Below, in pieces: positions 33,580 through 42,305 of a stretch of 42,340 nucleotides of DNA. Below the pieces are notes generated by a model. That model saw only the letters and a program-made list of their open reading frames with translations, was not told the origin of the DNA and made no database searches. Source of the DNA: JBBDSJ01 sp040905025 (lineage in GTDB: Bacteria; Pseudomonadota; Gammaproteobacteria; Methylohalomonadales; Methylohalomonadaceae); assembly GCA_040905025.1 (NCBI GenBank), contig JBBDSJ010000051.1, positions 1 through 42,340 of the forward strand, in the 5' to 3' direction. Each line of letters begins with the position of its first letter. Positions within the stretch are counted from its first letter, which is position 1. The position numbers and the translations under genes were made by a program.

Positions 33580-34085
33580 CAGCCGACAATCTCCTCAACC
33601 GTCATGCCACGCTTGGCAGCAATGCGATCCGGCTCGGTCATGTTCTTCAGGCCCTTGATGGTAGCCAGCACAACGTTAATCGGATTGGTCGAACCATTCG
33701 ATTTGGCGAGAATATTGTGCACACCCAGAACCTCGAATACCGCACGCATGGGACCACCGGCGATAATACCGGTACCGTCGGATGCGGGCTGCATGTAGAC
33801 CTTGGCTGCGCCATGCCGTGCCGTGATTGCATAATGCAATGTAGTGTCTTTCAGCGGTACAGTGACCATATTACGACGTGCACTTTCCATCGCTTTCTGG
33901 ATTGCCGTTGGTACTTCACGCGCCTTGCCGCGGCCGACGCCAACACGACCCTTGCCGTCACCGACAACCGTCAGTGCCGCAAAACCGAATTGGCGGCCAC
34001 CTTTGACCACCTTGGCGACGCGGTTAACAGCGACCAGCTTTTCCTGCAGGTCGTCATTACCCGTGATCGAATCAGAAATTGCCAT
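33579..34085 (-). CDS. rpsE: 30S ribosomal protein S5
   Basis: A 168-residue small-subunit protein involved in decoding accuracy and mRNA unwinding. The double-stranded-RNA-binding-like N-terminal domain (LVAVNRVAKVVKGGRQFGFAALTVVGDG) and the C-terminal domain (PASDGTGIIAGGPMRAVFEVLGV) are intact. Spacing to rplR is 14 bases. Confidence 0.97.
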   Translation of the reverse strand: MAISDSITGNDDLQEKLVAVNRVAKVVKGGRQFGFAALTVVGDGKGRVGVGRGKAREVPTAIQKAMESARRNMVTVPLKDTTLHYAITARHGAAKVYMQPASDGTGIIAGGPMRAVFEVLGVHNILAKSNGSTNPINVVLATIKGLKNMTEPDRIAAKRGMTVEEIVG

Positions 34086-34099
34086 TTCTTGACCGTCCT

Positions 34100-34459
34100 C
34101 TAGAATTCCATGCCGTGTTCGCGCGCAGCATCCGCCAGCGCCTTGACACGGCCGTGATATTTGAAGCCGGAACGGTCAAAGGCAACTCTGGTAATACCTG
34201 CCTGTTTGGCCCGTTCGGCCAGAATCTTACCGACCGCTAAGGCCGCTTTTACATTACCGCCATATTTCACCTGATCACGGACTTCTTTATCCAGCGTTGA
34301 TACGCTGATCAGCGTCTGACTGCCATCAGGGACAATAATCTGTGCATAAACATGTCGCGGTGTACGATGAACACACAAACGATGCACGTTTAAATATTTG
34401 ATATGCGCCCGACTGCGACCACGCCGACGAATACGCTTGGTTTGTTTATCTACTGACAT
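34100..34459 (-). CDS. rplR: 50S ribosomal protein L18
   Basis: A 119-residue 5S rRNA-binding protein. Diagnostic segments are LCVHRTPRHVYAQIIV, the central YGGNVKAALAVGKILAERAKQAGI and the end VAFDRSGFKYHGRVKALADAAREHGMEF. Its ATG overlaps the rplF stop (TAATG). Confidence 0.97.
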   Translation of the reverse strand: MSVDKQTKRIRRRGRSRAHIKYLNVHRLCVHRTPRHVYAQIIVPDGSQTLISVSTLDKEVRDQVKYGGNVKAALAVGKILAERAKQAGITRVAFDRSGFKYHGRVKALADAAREHGMEF

Positions 34460-34995
34460 TAGCTTTTCTTGGCCTCCTTCCGGATGACAATTTCGTCGGA
34501 ATAACGCACACCTTTACCCTTGTAGGGTTCCGGCGGCCGATAGGCACGAATTTTTGCAGCAACATGACCGACCAGTTGCCGATCCTTGCCCTTGACCAGA
34601 ATCTCGGTCTGGCTGGGCGTTTCAACCGTAATACCTTGCGGCACATCAAAAACTATCGGATGCGAAAATCCCAGTGTCAGATTCAGTTTGTTTCCCTGTG
34701 CCTGGGCACGATAGCCGACACCGATGATGTCAAGCTTGCGCTGAAAGCCTTCACTCAGACCCGTGACAATATTCTGCAACAATGCCCGCGCCGTACCGGC
34801 ATGCGCCCAGTCTTTCTTGCTGTTCGGATCCGCCGCAGCGATCACTATGGTTTCATCAGCAATACTGACTTTCACCTGCGGCAGAATCGCCTGGGTGAAC
34901 TCTTCCTTGCCACTTTTGATTGTCACGATACCGTCGTCCACCTTGACTTCAACGCCATTCGGTATCTTGATTGGATTTTTTGCAATACGGGACAT
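34459..34995 (-). CDS. rplF: 50S ribosomal protein L6
   Basis: A 178-residue large-subunit protein made of two repeated alpha/beta domains. The N-terminus MSRIAKNPIKIPNGVEV, the middle LDIIGVGYRAQAQGNKLNLTLGFSHPI and the end RPPEPYKGKGVRYSDEIVIRKEAKKS are standard. Spacing from rpsH is 26 bases. Confidence 0.97.
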   Translation of the reverse strand: MSRIAKNPIKIPNGVEVKVDDGIVTIKSGKEEFTQAILPQVKVSIADETIVIAAADPNSKKDWAHAGTARALLQNIVTGLSEGFQRKLDIIGVGYRAQAQGNKLNLTLGFSHPIVFDVPQGITVETPSQTEILVKGKDRQLVGHVAAKIRAYRPPEPYKGKGVRYSDEIVIRKEAKKS

Positions 34996-35021
34996 GGTTT
35001 TATTCCATCAGGCTCGGATTA

Positions 35022-35414
35022 TCAGGCCACCAGACACAGGATTTCACCACCAACGCCCTGCTGACGCGCAGCACGGTCGGACATCAGTCCTTTGTTGGTA
35101 GAAATAATCGCAATACCCAGACCGTTCATAACCCTCGGCAATTGATCTTTGGATTTGTAAATACGCAATCCAGGCCGGCTCACACGCTTCAGTGTCTCGA
35201 TAACCGGACGACCTTCGTAGTACTTCAATTCAATGGTCAACGTCGGTTTTGTTTCATTATCCTGACTGTAGGCAATAATGTAGCCTTCCTGCTTCAGGAT
35301 TTCGCAAATCGAGTGCTTCAGCTTGGAGCTGGGCATGCTGACTTCACGCATCGCGCGCGCCTGCGCATTGCGTATGCGATTTAACATATCGGATATTGGA
35401 TCCTGCATGCTCAT
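35022..35414 (-). CDS. rpsH: 30S ribosomal protein S8
   Basis: A 130-residue 16S rRNA-binding protein with the N-terminus MSMQDPISDMLNRIRNAQAR and the C-terminal block GLGIAIISTNKGLMSDRAARQQGVGGEILCLVA. In E. coli it also represses the spc operon by binding mRNA near rplE. An ATG two codons in (35408) is an alternative start. Confidence 0.97.
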   Translation of the reverse strand: MSMQDPISDMLNRIRNAQARAMREVSMPSSKLKHSICEILKQEGYIIAYSQDNETKPTLTIELKYYEGRPVIETLKRVSRPGLRIYKSKDQLPRVMNGLGIAIISTNKGLMSDRAARQQGVGGEILCLVA

Positions 35415-35463
35415 AAGCTTTTTTTCCGAATCTCTAAACTAGTTACCAGTAAGTAGCGGCTGT

Positions 35464-35769
35464 TTACCAGCTCGCCTTGACCAAACCAGGCACGTCACCG
35501 CGCATGGTAGCTTCACGCAATTTATTGCGGCCCAGACCAAACTTGCGATAGTAACCATGCGGACGACCTGTCAGGGCACAACGATTACGCAGTCGAATCT
35601 TGCTGCCATTGCGTGGCAGCTTGTTCAATTTCACAACAGCCTCACGTTTTGCCTCATCGCCGGATTTTGGATCCGCAATGATTGCTTTCAGTTTTTCACG
35701 CTTGACCGCCTGACGCTTCACTTCTTTTGCGCGCTTGACTTCACGGTTTACCATCGACACCTTGGCCAT
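35464..35769 (-). CDS. rpsN: 30S ribosomal protein S14 (long, zinc-free form)
   Basis: A 101-residue protein. The length and the lack of a zinc-ribbon CxxC pair identify the C- form typical of Gammaproteobacteria. The C-terminal RNRCALTGRPHGYYRKFGLGRNKLREATMRGDVPGLVKASW is strongly conserved. A 49-base spacer separates it from rpsH. Confidence 0.97.
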   Translation of the reverse strand: MAKVSMVNREVKRAKEVKRQAVKREKLKAIIADPKSGDEAKREAVVKLNKLPRNGSKIRLRNRCALTGRPHGYYRKFGLGRNKLREATMRGDVPGLVKASW

Positions 35770-35790
35770 GATTAATCCTCTTGCCTGCTC

Positions 35791-36333
35791 TTAATTGCCA
35801 CGCAACGGAAAGCTGAAAGCCGCCAACAGGGCTTTGGCTTCAGCATCCGTCTTTGCTGTGGTTGTAATCGTGATATCCATACCCCGAAGCTGATCGATCT
35901 TGTCATAATCAACTTCCGGAAAAATAATCTGTTCCTTGATGCCCATGCTGTAGTTGCCACGGCCATCAAACGATTTGGCACTGAATCCGCGGAAATCACG
36001 GATACGCGGTATGGCAACGGTGATCAACCGGTCAAGAAACTCATACATACGCTCACGCCGTAATGTCACCTTGCAGCCAATCGGGTAATCTTCACGAATT
36101 TTGAAATTCGCGACCGATTTACGGGCCTTGGTCGTTACCGGCTTCTGGCCGCTGATTTTCGTCAGGTCCTCGAGTGCATGTTCAATCACCTTTTTGTCGG
36201 CAACTGCTTCACCTACACCCATATTCACTGTGATCTTGGTGATCCGCGGCACTTCCATCACGCTTTTATAACCAAACTGCTCGGTCATCTGGCTCATCAC
36301 GGTATCACGATAAAATTCTTGCAATCTGGCCAT
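35791..36333 (-). CDS. rplE: 50S ribosomal protein L5
   Basis: A 180-residue protein of the central protuberance that binds 5S rRNA and contacts P-site tRNA. Recognised by MARLQEFYRDTVMSQM, the block ITKITVNMGVGEAVADKKV and the C-terminal GMDITITTTAKTDAEAKALLAAFSFPLR. Confidence 0.97.
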   Translation of the reverse strand: MARLQEFYRDTVMSQMTEQFGYKSVMEVPRITKITVNMGVGEAVADKKVIEHALEDLTKISGQKPVTTKARKSVANFKIREDYPIGCKVTLRRERMYEFLDRLITVAIPRIRDFRGFSAKSFDGRGNYSMGIKEQIIFPEVDYDKIDQLRGMDITITTTAKTDAEAKALLAAFSFPLRGN

Positions 36334-36344
36334 ATCAGCTCGCC

Positions 36345-36665
36345 TTAAACATCCACAACTTCGTTATTCGATTTAAAGAAGCGTACCTTGCGGTTATCTT
36401 CCAGCATTTTGAAGCCGATACGATCAGCTTTCTGACTCATCGGATTGAAGATCGCCACGTTGGATATATTCATGGGCGCTTCTTTCTCAATCACACCACC
36501 GGCTTCGCCGCGCATCGGGTTGGCCTTGGTATGACGTTTGACCATATTGATGTTTTCCACAATAACCTGGTCGCTATCCGGTAATACGCGCAATACCACA
36601 CCACGCTGACCACGGTACTTGCCGGTCAGCACGATGACTTCATCGCCTTTTCTGATTTTTGCCAT
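36345..36665 (-). CDS. rplX: 50S ribosomal protein L24
   Basis: A 106-residue assembly-initiating protein with a KOW motif (KGDEVIVLTGKYRGQRGVVLRV). I prefer the ATG at 36665 (MAKIRKGDEV) over the one at 36671, because the upstream AGG then lies 8 bases away instead of 2. Confidence 0.96.
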   Translation of the reverse strand: MAKIRKGDEVIVLTGKYRGQRGVVLRVLPDSDQVIVENINMVKRHTKANPMRGEAGGVIEKEAPMNISNVAIFNPMSQKADRIGFKMLEDNRKVRFFKSNNEVVDV

Positions 36666-36674
36666 ACTCATTGC

Positions 36675-37043
36675 CTACAGTACCTCGGGTGCAAGCGACA
36701 CAATGCGCATGAATTTTTCATTTCGCAGTTCACGGGTTACCGGTCCGAAAATACGGGTGCCTATCGGCTGCAACTGGCTGTTTAACAACACCACTGCATT
36801 CGTATCGAAACGGATCAACGAACCATCCTGCCGGCGCACACCTTTACGCGTACGCACTACTACAGCGTTATACAATTCACCTTTCTTGACCTTGCCGCGC
36901 GGAATTGCTTCTTTCACGCTGACCTTGATCACGTCGCCGATATTGGCGTAACGGCGCTTGGAACCGCCAAGCACCTTGACACACATCAAGCTGCGCGCAC
37001 CGCTGTTATCTGCCGCGTTCAGCACTGTTTGCATCTGAATCAT
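36675..37043 (-). CDS. rplN: 50S ribosomal protein L14
   Basis: A 122-residue subunit-interface protein. MIQMQTVLNAADNSGARSLMCVKVLGGSKRR fixes the start at 37043; the frame extends further upstream but would overlap rpsQ. The end FMRIVSLAPEVL is standard. In E. coli this is the first gene of the spc operon; the 34-base spacer from rpsQ leaves little room for a separate promoter. Confidence 0.97.
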   Translation of the reverse strand: MIQMQTVLNAADNSGARSLMCVKVLGGSKRRYANIGDVIKVSVKEAIPRGKVKKGELYNAVVVRTRKGVRRQDGSLIRFDTNAVVLLNSQLQPIGTRIFGPVTRELRNEKFMRIVSLAPEVL

Positions 37044-37077
37044 TCGGGCTCTCCTGTCTTCGCCTGTATCCGCACTA

Positions 37078-37362
37078 TTAAACGACTTCAGCCCGGGTGA
37101 CGACTTTAACCAGCCGCCAGGACTTGTGCTTTGACAACGGCCGTGAGGCTTCAATCATAACGGTATCGCCTTCCTGGCATTCATTCGCTTCATCATGTGC
37201 CATCAGCTTGGTAGAGCGGCGCAGGAATTTGCCATAGAGCGGATGCCGCACATAACGGTCTATGCGCACCGCAATCGTTTTTTCCATCTTGTTACTGACT
37301 ACCGTGCCGGTCAGGGTTCTGGCCTGCTTGGTGTCGTTTTCGATCGTCTGGGTCATTTGCAT
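37078..37362 (-). CDS. rpsQ: 30S ribosomal protein S17
   Basis: A 94-residue 16S rRNA-binding protein with the OB-fold core LTGTVVSNKMEKTIAVRIDRYVRHPLYGKFLRRSTKLMAHDE and the C-terminal SRPLSKHKSWRLVKVV. A second ATG two codons in (37356) is an equally possible start. Confidence 0.96.
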   Translation of the reverse strand: MQMTQTIENDTKQARTLTGTVVSNKMEKTIAVRIDRYVRHPLYGKFLRRSTKLMAHDEANECQEGDTVMIEASRPLSKHKSWRLVKVVTRAEVV

Positions 37363-37372
37363 TAGTCCGTCA

Positions 37373-37567
37373 TTAATCTGTCGTCACTACATCATTTAAA
37401 ACTGTTTTAACCCGTGCAATATCGCGACGCACACGCTGCACTTCGCTGGGCTTGGTCAGCTGACCGGTACCCTGCTGCATACGCAGATTGAATTGCTCGC
37501 GCTTGAGGTCCAGCAGCATCTTGTTCAGCTCTGTCGGCTTTTTGCCGCGTAACTCGGTAGCCTTCAT
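37373..37567 (-). CDS. rpmC: 50S ribosomal protein L29
   Basis: A 64-residue two-helix protein near the peptide exit. The signature ELRGKKPTELNKMLLDLKREQFNLRMQ is followed by VQRVRRDIARVKTVL. Its ATG overlaps the rplP stop by 4 bases. Confidence 0.96.
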   Translation of the reverse strand: MKATELRGKKPTELNKMLLDLKREQFNLRMQQGTGQLTKPSEVQRVRRDIARVKTVLNDVVTTD

Positions 37568-37977
37568 AGTATTTGCCTGCTTACAAAGGTGGTCTGAACC
37601 GGCAGTTTCGCTGCAGCCAGACGGAAAGCCTCACGTGCCTGATCTTCCGGCACACCTTCAATTTCATACAACATACGGCCAGGCTGAATCTGGGCAACCC
37701 AGTACTCGACGTTCCCCTTGCCCTTACCCATACGTACTTCGACCGGCTTCTTGGTAATCGGCTTGTCCGGGAAAATCCGGATCCATATACGACCACCACG
37801 TTTGACATAACGGGTAACCGCCCGGCGTGCCGCTTCAATCTGGCGCGCCGTGATACGGCCGCGGGCAACAGCCTTCAGGCCATATTCGCCGAAGCTGACC
37901 TTGTTGCCACTTTGCGCCAGACCGCGATTGCGGCCTTTCATCTGTTTTCTGAATTTTGTCCGTTTAGGCTGTAACAC
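37564..37977 (-). CDS. rplP: 50S ribosomal protein L16
   Basis: A 137-residue protein close to the A-site tRNA and the peptidyl transferase centre. MLQPKRTKFRKQMKGRNRG at the start and the block RIWIRIFPDKPITKKPVEVRMGKGKGNVEYWVA identify it; this block includes the arginine that YcfD hydroxylates in E. coli L16 (R81). Confidence 0.97.
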   Translation of the reverse strand: MLQPKRTKFRKQMKGRNRGLAQSGNKVSFGEYGLKAVARGRITARQIEAARRAVTRYVKRGGRIWIRIFPDKPITKKPVEVRMGKGKGNVEYWVAQIQPGRMLYEIEGVPEDQAREAFRLAAAKLPVQTTFVSRQIL

Positions 37978-38026
37978 CGCGCAAACCTCTTAGCTTTAAT
38001 CCAATAGATTATAATTTGACAATATG

Positions 38027-38716
38027 TCAGGACTTGGCAGCAGCGGCATCTTTGCCTTTGCTCTTGTCTTCGGATTCACCATACTGCATGCCGAATTTCT
38101 CGCCCTTGAATATCCAGACCTTGATACCAACCACACCATAGGTGGTTTTGGCTTCAGCCAGGCCATAGTCAATATCAGCCCGCAGTGTATGCAACGGCAC
38201 ACGGCCTTCGCGATACCACTCGGTACGGGCAATTTCAGCGCCGTTCAACCGACCACTGCAAACAATCTTGATACCCAGAGCGCCAATGCGCATGGTATTG
38301 GTCACTGCGCGCTTCATGGCACGACGGAACATGATGCGGCGCTCGATCTGCTGGGCGACACTTTCCGCCACCAGATAGGCATCCAGTTCCGGCTTGCGAA
38401 TTTCTTCAACGTTAATATTGACCGGCATATTCATCATGGCCGAAACTTCCTTGCGCAGGCGATCAATGTCCTCGCCTTTCTTGCCAATCACGATGCCGGG
38501 CCGGGCCGTATGAATGATAATGCGCGCATTATTGGCAGGCCGTTCGATCTGGATCCGGCTTACGGATGCGGTCGCCAGCTTCTTGCGAAGAAAATCACGC
38601 ACTTTCAAATCAGCATGCAGATAGCCTGCATAATGCTTGGAGTCGGCATACCACTTCGACGTCCAGTCATTAATGACGCCGAGTCGAAATCCAACCGGAT
38701 GTACTTTTTGTCCCAT
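38027..38716 (-). CDS. rpsC: 30S ribosomal protein S3
   Basis: A 229-residue protein of the mRNA entry channel with helicase activity. The N-terminus MGQKVHPVGFRLGVINDW, the KH domain (ARPGIVIGKKGEDIDRLRKEV) and the C-terminal GVVGIKVWIFKGE are intact. The tail after about residue 210 is charged and variable. Confidence 0.97.
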   Translation of the reverse strand: MGQKVHPVGFRLGVINDWTSKWYADSKHYAGYLHADLKVRDFLRKKLATASVSRIQIERPANNARIIIHTARPGIVIGKKGEDIDRLRKEVSAMMNMPVNINVEEIRKPELDAYLVAESVAQQIERRIMFRRAMKRAVTNTMRIGALGIKIVCSGRLNGAEIARTEWYREGRVPLHTLRADIDYGLAEAKTTYGVVGIKVWIFKGEKFGMQYGESEDKSKGKDAAAAKS

Positions 38717-38745
38717 ACTTTCCTCGCTTAACGGGTCGTCACGGC

Positions 38746-39078
38746 TCAGGCTTCAGTGACACTAATGGTCACGTGACTGCTGCGCTTCAGAATTCTGTCC
38801 GCACTGCCACGTGCCCGTGGACGCAAACGTTTCATTACCGGGCCCTGATCTACGCAGACGGCTGAAACTTTCAGTGCATCGATATCGGCGCCATCATTGT
38901 GTTCAGCATTGGCGATTGCAGATTCGAGCAGCTTTTTCAGGATCGGCGCTGACTTCTTGTTACTGAAAGCCAGAATATTAATGGCGCGATCAACCGGCAG
39001 GCCGCGAATCAGATCGGCCATCAACCGCAACTTCTGCGGTGATATATGTGAATTTTTCAATGTCGCCTGGGTTGTCAT
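38746..39078 (-). CDS. rplV: 50S ribosomal protein L22
   Basis: A 110-residue protein lining the peptide exit tunnel. Its family features are ISPQKLRLMADLIRGLPVDRAINILAFSNKKSAPILKKLLESAIANAEHN and the beta-hairpin loop with MKRLRPRARGSADRI, which contacts the tunnel constriction. Confidence 0.97.
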   Translation of the reverse strand: MTTQATLKNSHISPQKLRLMADLIRGLPVDRAINILAFSNKKSAPILKKLLESAIANAEHNDGADIDALKVSAVCVDQGPVMKRLRPRARGSADRILKRSSHVTISVTEA

Positions 39079-39123
39079 GGCGTCTGAATCCTCAATATTC
39101 CTTGAATTACTTTTAGCGTCAGT

Positions 39124-39396
39124 TTACTTGGCTTTCTTGTCGGCAATATGGCCACGGAATGTCCGTGTCGCCGCAAACTCACCAAGTTTATGCCCGACCA
39201 TATTTTCACTGATATAAACGGGCATATGCTGACGACCGTTATGCACGGCAATAGTCAGGCCCACCATATCCGGCAATACCATTGACCGGCGCGACCAGGT
39301 CTTGACCGGGCGTTTGTCGTTACTGGCACGCGCTGCTTCAACTTTCGCGGCCAGATGATGATCAACGAATGGCCCTTTTTTAACTGAACGTGGCAC
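39124..39396 (-). CDS. rpsS: 30S ribosomal protein S19
   Basis: A 90-residue head protein. MPRSVKKGPFVDHHLAAKVE, KTWSRRSMVLPDMVGLTIAVHNGRQHMPVYI and GHKLGEFAATRTFRGH are diagnostic. Spacers of 19 and 45 bases separate it from rplB and rplV. Confidence 0.97.
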   Translation of the reverse strand: MPRSVKKGPFVDHHLAAKVEAARASNDKRPVKTWSRRSMVLPDMVGLTIAVHNGRQHMPVYISENMVGHKLGEFAATRTFRGHIADKKAK

Positions 39397-39415
39397 TGTT
39401 TGTTACCTCAATCTT

Positions 39416-40240
39416 TTATTTGCGACGCCGACGCACGATCATCGAATCAGTGCGTTTGTTATGGCGAGTCTTGTAACCCTTGGCCGGCACACCCCACGGT
39501 GAAACCGGATGACGGCCGCCGGAAGTACGGCCTTCACCACCACCGTGCGGATGGTCCACCGGATTCATCACTACGCCGCGAACAGTCGGACGGATACCGC
39601 GCCAGCGCTTTGCACCGGCCTTGCCCAGCTGTTCCAGGGAATGCTCGGAATTACCGACCTCGCCAATCGTCGCACGGCACTCCACCGGCACCTTGCGCAT
39701 TTCACCTGAGCGCAACCGCAACGTGGCATGATTTGATTCACGCGCAACCAGCTGTACCGAGGCGCCGGCGCTACGTGCCATCTGGGCACCGCGGCCAGGC
39801 TTCATCTCAATACAATGTACTGTCGAACCCACCGGGATATTACGCAGGGGCAAACAGTTACCGGCCGCGATATCGGCTGTAATACCGGACATCACATTGG
39901 CACCGGCCTGCAGACCCTTCGGCGCAATAATGTAACGGCGTTCGCCATCAGTGTACTTCAAAAGTGCAATATGCGCGGTACGGTTCGGATCGTATTCAAT
40001 CCGTTCAACAACCGCCGCAATACCGTCCTTGTCACGCTTGAAATCAATAATGCGATAGCGCTGTTTCGAACCGCCACCGCGATGGCGCACAGTAATACGG
40101 CCCTGACTGTTGCGGCCGGAATGCTTGTTCTGATGCTCAACCAGCGGCTCATAAGGCTTACCCTTGTAGAGCTCTGGCGTCACCACCTTGATCATGGAGC
40201 GGCGGCCAGCTGAGGTCGGTTTTGGATTAATTAATGCCAT
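39416..40240 (-). CDS. rplB: 50S ribosomal protein L2
   Basis: A 274-residue primary 23S rRNA-binding protein needed for peptidyl transfer and subunit joining. NKHSGRNSQGRITVRHRGGGSKQRYR, the central PVGSTVHCIEMKPGRGAQMARSAGA and the C-terminal block with MNPVDHPHGGGEGR (containing the functionally important His) are all intact. Confidence 0.98.
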   Translation of the reverse strand: MALINPKPTSAGRRSMIKVVTPELYKGKPYEPLVEHQNKHSGRNSQGRITVRHRGGGSKQRYRIIDFKRDKDGIAAVVERIEYDPNRTAHIALLKYTDGERRYIIAPKGLQAGANVMSGITADIAAGNCLPLRNIPVGSTVHCIEMKPGRGAQMARSAGASVQLVARESNHATLRLRSGEMRKVPVECRATIGEVGNSEHSLEQLGKAGAKRWRGIRPTVRGVVMNPVDHPHGGGEGRTSGGRHPVSPWGVPAKGYKTRHNKRTDSMIVRRRRK

Positions 40241-40281
40241 CGCAATGTCCTGTTACTTCGCTGCGTATTTCGCGCTTTGTA

Positions 40282-40593
40282 TTAATTGTTGCCAAGAAAA
40301 TCGATATCAAAGCCGGCTTTGAGCGTAACGTACGCTTTCTTCCAGTTGACACGACGACCGGTTGACAGGCCAAAACGCTTGGTCTTGCCATGCACGTTGC
40401 TGACTTGCACTGAATCAACCTGTACTTCAAACATCTTTTCAACGGCTGCCTTGATTTCCGGCTTGCTCGCATCACGTGCCACCTTGAAGATGAACTGGTT
40501 ATGCGCTTCACCGATACGCGTTGCCTTTTCGGTAACACGCGGTTCCTGCAACACGTCAAACAAACGCTCCTGACTGAATTTCACTTGTTTCAT
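40282..40593 (-). CDS. rplW: 50S ribosomal protein L23
   Basis: A 103-residue exit-site protein that docks trigger factor and SRP. LFDVLQEPRVTEKATRIGEAHNQFIFKVARDASKPEIKAAVEKMFEVQVDSVQ is the family core. Its ATG overlaps the rplD stop by 4 bases. Confidence 0.97.
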   Translation of the reverse strand: MKQVKFSQERLFDVLQEPRVTEKATRIGEAHNQFIFKVARDASKPEIKAAVEKMFEVQVDSVQVSNVHGKTKRFGLSTGRRVNWKKAYVTLKAGFDIDFLGNN

Positions 40594-41207
40594 GACAACC
40601 GCGCCTCGATCTGCTTGATGGCTGCTTCGGTAATAATCACCCGATCAAAACCGATAAGACTGTATGGATCCAGTTCGCTGTCCAGAATCACGTCGACCCG
40701 GTAGAGATTGCGTGAGGCCAGATACAGATTGTCATTAATCTCATGCGTCACAATTAATGCTTCCGGCGCACCCAGTGCTGCCAGTTTCTCTACCAGCGAG
40801 CCGGTTTTCGGTACATCCAGCTTGATGTCATCAACAATCAGCAAACGATCCTGGCGAGCCAGTTCAGACAGAATCGAACGCATCGCACCGCGATACATCT
40901 TGCGATTGACTTTCTGACTGTAGTCGCGTGGTTTGGCCGCAAAGGTTATACCGCCCCCGCGCCAGATCGGGCTGCGAATCGTACCGGCGCGGGCGCGGCC
41001 AGTGCCTTTCTGGCGCCAGGGTTTACGCCCGCCACCATGCACTTCCGCGCGGGTTTTCTGCGCCTTGCTGCCACTGCGTGCGCCGGCCATATACGCCGTC
41101 AACACCTGATAAATCAGCGGCTCATTAAAACTGGTTGCAAAGATTTCGTCCTGCAACGTCAGCTTGCCGGTGCTTTTATTGCCTGATTTATGCAGTGTTA
41201 ATTCCAT
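40590..41207 (-). CDS. rplD: 50S ribosomal protein L4
   Basis: A 205-residue protein whose extended loop (GGRKPWRQKGTGRARAGTIRSPIWRGGG) reaches the exit tunnel. In E. coli it also represses the S10 operon by attenuation and translational control at the rpsJ leader. The globular part, including YRVDVILDSELDPYSLIGFDRVIITEAAIKQIE, is normal. Confidence 0.97.
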   Translation of the reverse strand: MELTLHKSGNKSTGKLTLQDEIFATSFNEPLIYQVLTAYMAGARSGSKAQKTRAEVHGGGRKPWRQKGTGRARAGTIRSPIWRGGGITFAAKPRDYSQKVNRKMYRGAMRSILSELARQDRLLIVDDIKLDVPKTGSLVEKLAALGAPEALIVTHEINDNLYLASRNLYRVDVILDSELDPYSLIGFDRVIITEAAIKQIEARLS

Positions 41208-41251
41208 GATCGTTACCTGATTATCGATTCTGGTTCAGTAACAGGCCTGAC

Positions 41252-41911
41252 TCAGGCGTCTGTCTTCTTGTTGCGAACCTTGACGCCCGGACGGATGACA
41301 ACCCGGCCACAACGTGCACTCGGCACTGCACCCTTGATCAACAGCAGGTTGCGTTCCGCATCAACACGTACTACTTCCAGACTTTGTGTAGTGCGCCCGG
41401 CATTGCCCATATGTCCTGCCATTTTCTTGCCCTTGAACACCTTGCCCGGTGACTGGTTCTGGCCAATCGAACCCGGCGCACGATGTGACAATGAATTACC
41501 ATGTGTAGCGCGCTGCATACTGAAGTGATGACGCTTGACCGCACCGGCAAAACCTTTACCAATGGTAGTGCCGGAAACATCAACCTTCTGACCGGCACTG
41601 AATAACTCGACCTTGAGCTCGGCACCAGGCTGCAAATCATCGCCTTCACCTTCGTCCAGGCGGAATTCGAGCAAGCCTTCGCCTGCATCAACGCCGGCCT
41701 TGGCAAACACACCGGCTTCGGCCTTGTTAACGTGATTGCTGCGTTTATTGCCCCAGGTCACCTGTACAGCACGATAGCCATCGGTTTCCGGCGTCAGAAT
41801 ACGCGTCACGCGATTCGGCGTGGCTTCAATCACTGTGACCGGTATCGAATTGCCGTCTTCAGTGAAGATGCGGGTCATACCGCGTTTATGTCCAATAAGT
41901 CCCAGGGTCAT
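41252..41911 (-). CDS. rplC: 50S ribosomal protein L3
   Basis: A 219-residue early-assembly protein. LGLIGHKRGMTRIFTEDGNSIPVTVIEA starts it, and the central extension HGNSLSHRAPGSIGQNQSPGKVFKGKKMAGHMGN contains the Gln that PrmB methylates in E. coli (NQSPG). It lies 25 bases after rpsJ. Confidence 0.97.
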   Translation of the reverse strand: MTLGLIGHKRGMTRIFTEDGNSIPVTVIEATPNRVTRILTPETDGYRAVQVTWGNKRSNHVNKAEAGVFAKAGVDAGEGLLEFRLDEGEGDDLQPGAELKVELFSAGQKVDVSGTTIGKGFAGAVKRHHFSMQRATHGNSLSHRAPGSIGQNQSPGKVFKGKKMAGHMGNAGRTTQSLEVVRVDAERNLLLIKGAVPSARCGRVVIRPGVKVRNKKTDA

Positions 41912-41936
41912 GATCGTCTAGTCCACTACCAGTTCA

Positions 41937-42251
41937 TTAATTAAGCTTGATCTGCACGTCAACGCCGGCCGCCAAATCAAGCTTCATCAGGGCATCCACC
42001 GTCTTGTCAGTCGGATTGATGATGTCCATTAAACGCTTGTGCGTACGCAACTCATACTGATCGCGAGCATCTTTATTCACGTGCGGAGATACCAGCACTG
42101 TGAAACGTTCTTTTTTGGTCGGCAACGGGATTGGCCCCTTTACCTGCGCGCCTGTGCGCCGCGCGGTTTCAACAATCTCGCGCGTCGACTGATCAATCAG
42201 TCGATAATCAAAAGCTTTCAGGCGTATGCGTATGACTTGTTCAGCAGCCAT
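41937..42251 (-). CDS. rpsJ: 30S ribosomal protein S10 (NusE)
   Basis: A 104-residue head protein, also the NusE partner of NusB in antitermination. IRIRLKAFDYRLIDQSTREIVETARRTGAQVKGPIPLPTKKERFTVLVSPHVNKDARDQYE is the family sequence. It is the first gene of the S10-spc-alpha superoperon. No spacer between here and rplQ exceeds about 50 bases, which fits one long transcript. Confidence 0.98.
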   Translation of the reverse strand: MAAEQVIRIRLKAFDYRLIDQSTREIVETARRTGAQVKGPIPLPTKKERFTVLVSPHVNKDARDQYELRTHKRLMDIINPTDKTVDALMKLDLAAGVDVQIKLN

Positions 42252-42289
42252 GTTTATCGTCTCGTCTCTCGTATCAGTATCGTGCAGGA

Positions 42290-42305
42290 GCCCGCTTTAG
42301 CGGGC
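42290..42305 (-). promoter_or_regulatory. Hairpin in the rpsJ leader (possible attenuator or upstream-gene terminator)
   Basis: GCCCGC (42290-42295), loop TTTA, GCGGGC (42300-42305) lie 38 bases before the rpsJ ATG. No T-run follows on the transcribed strand. It may be part of an S10-type leader controlled by L4, or the 3' end signal of the gene upstream (often tuf). The window ends before this can be decided. Confidence 0.45.

Noticed and set aside
37043..37154. Upstream extension of rplN to 37154
   Set aside because: It would overlap rpsQ by 77 bases in another frame, and L14 universally begins MIQMQT-like, which matches the ATG at 37043.
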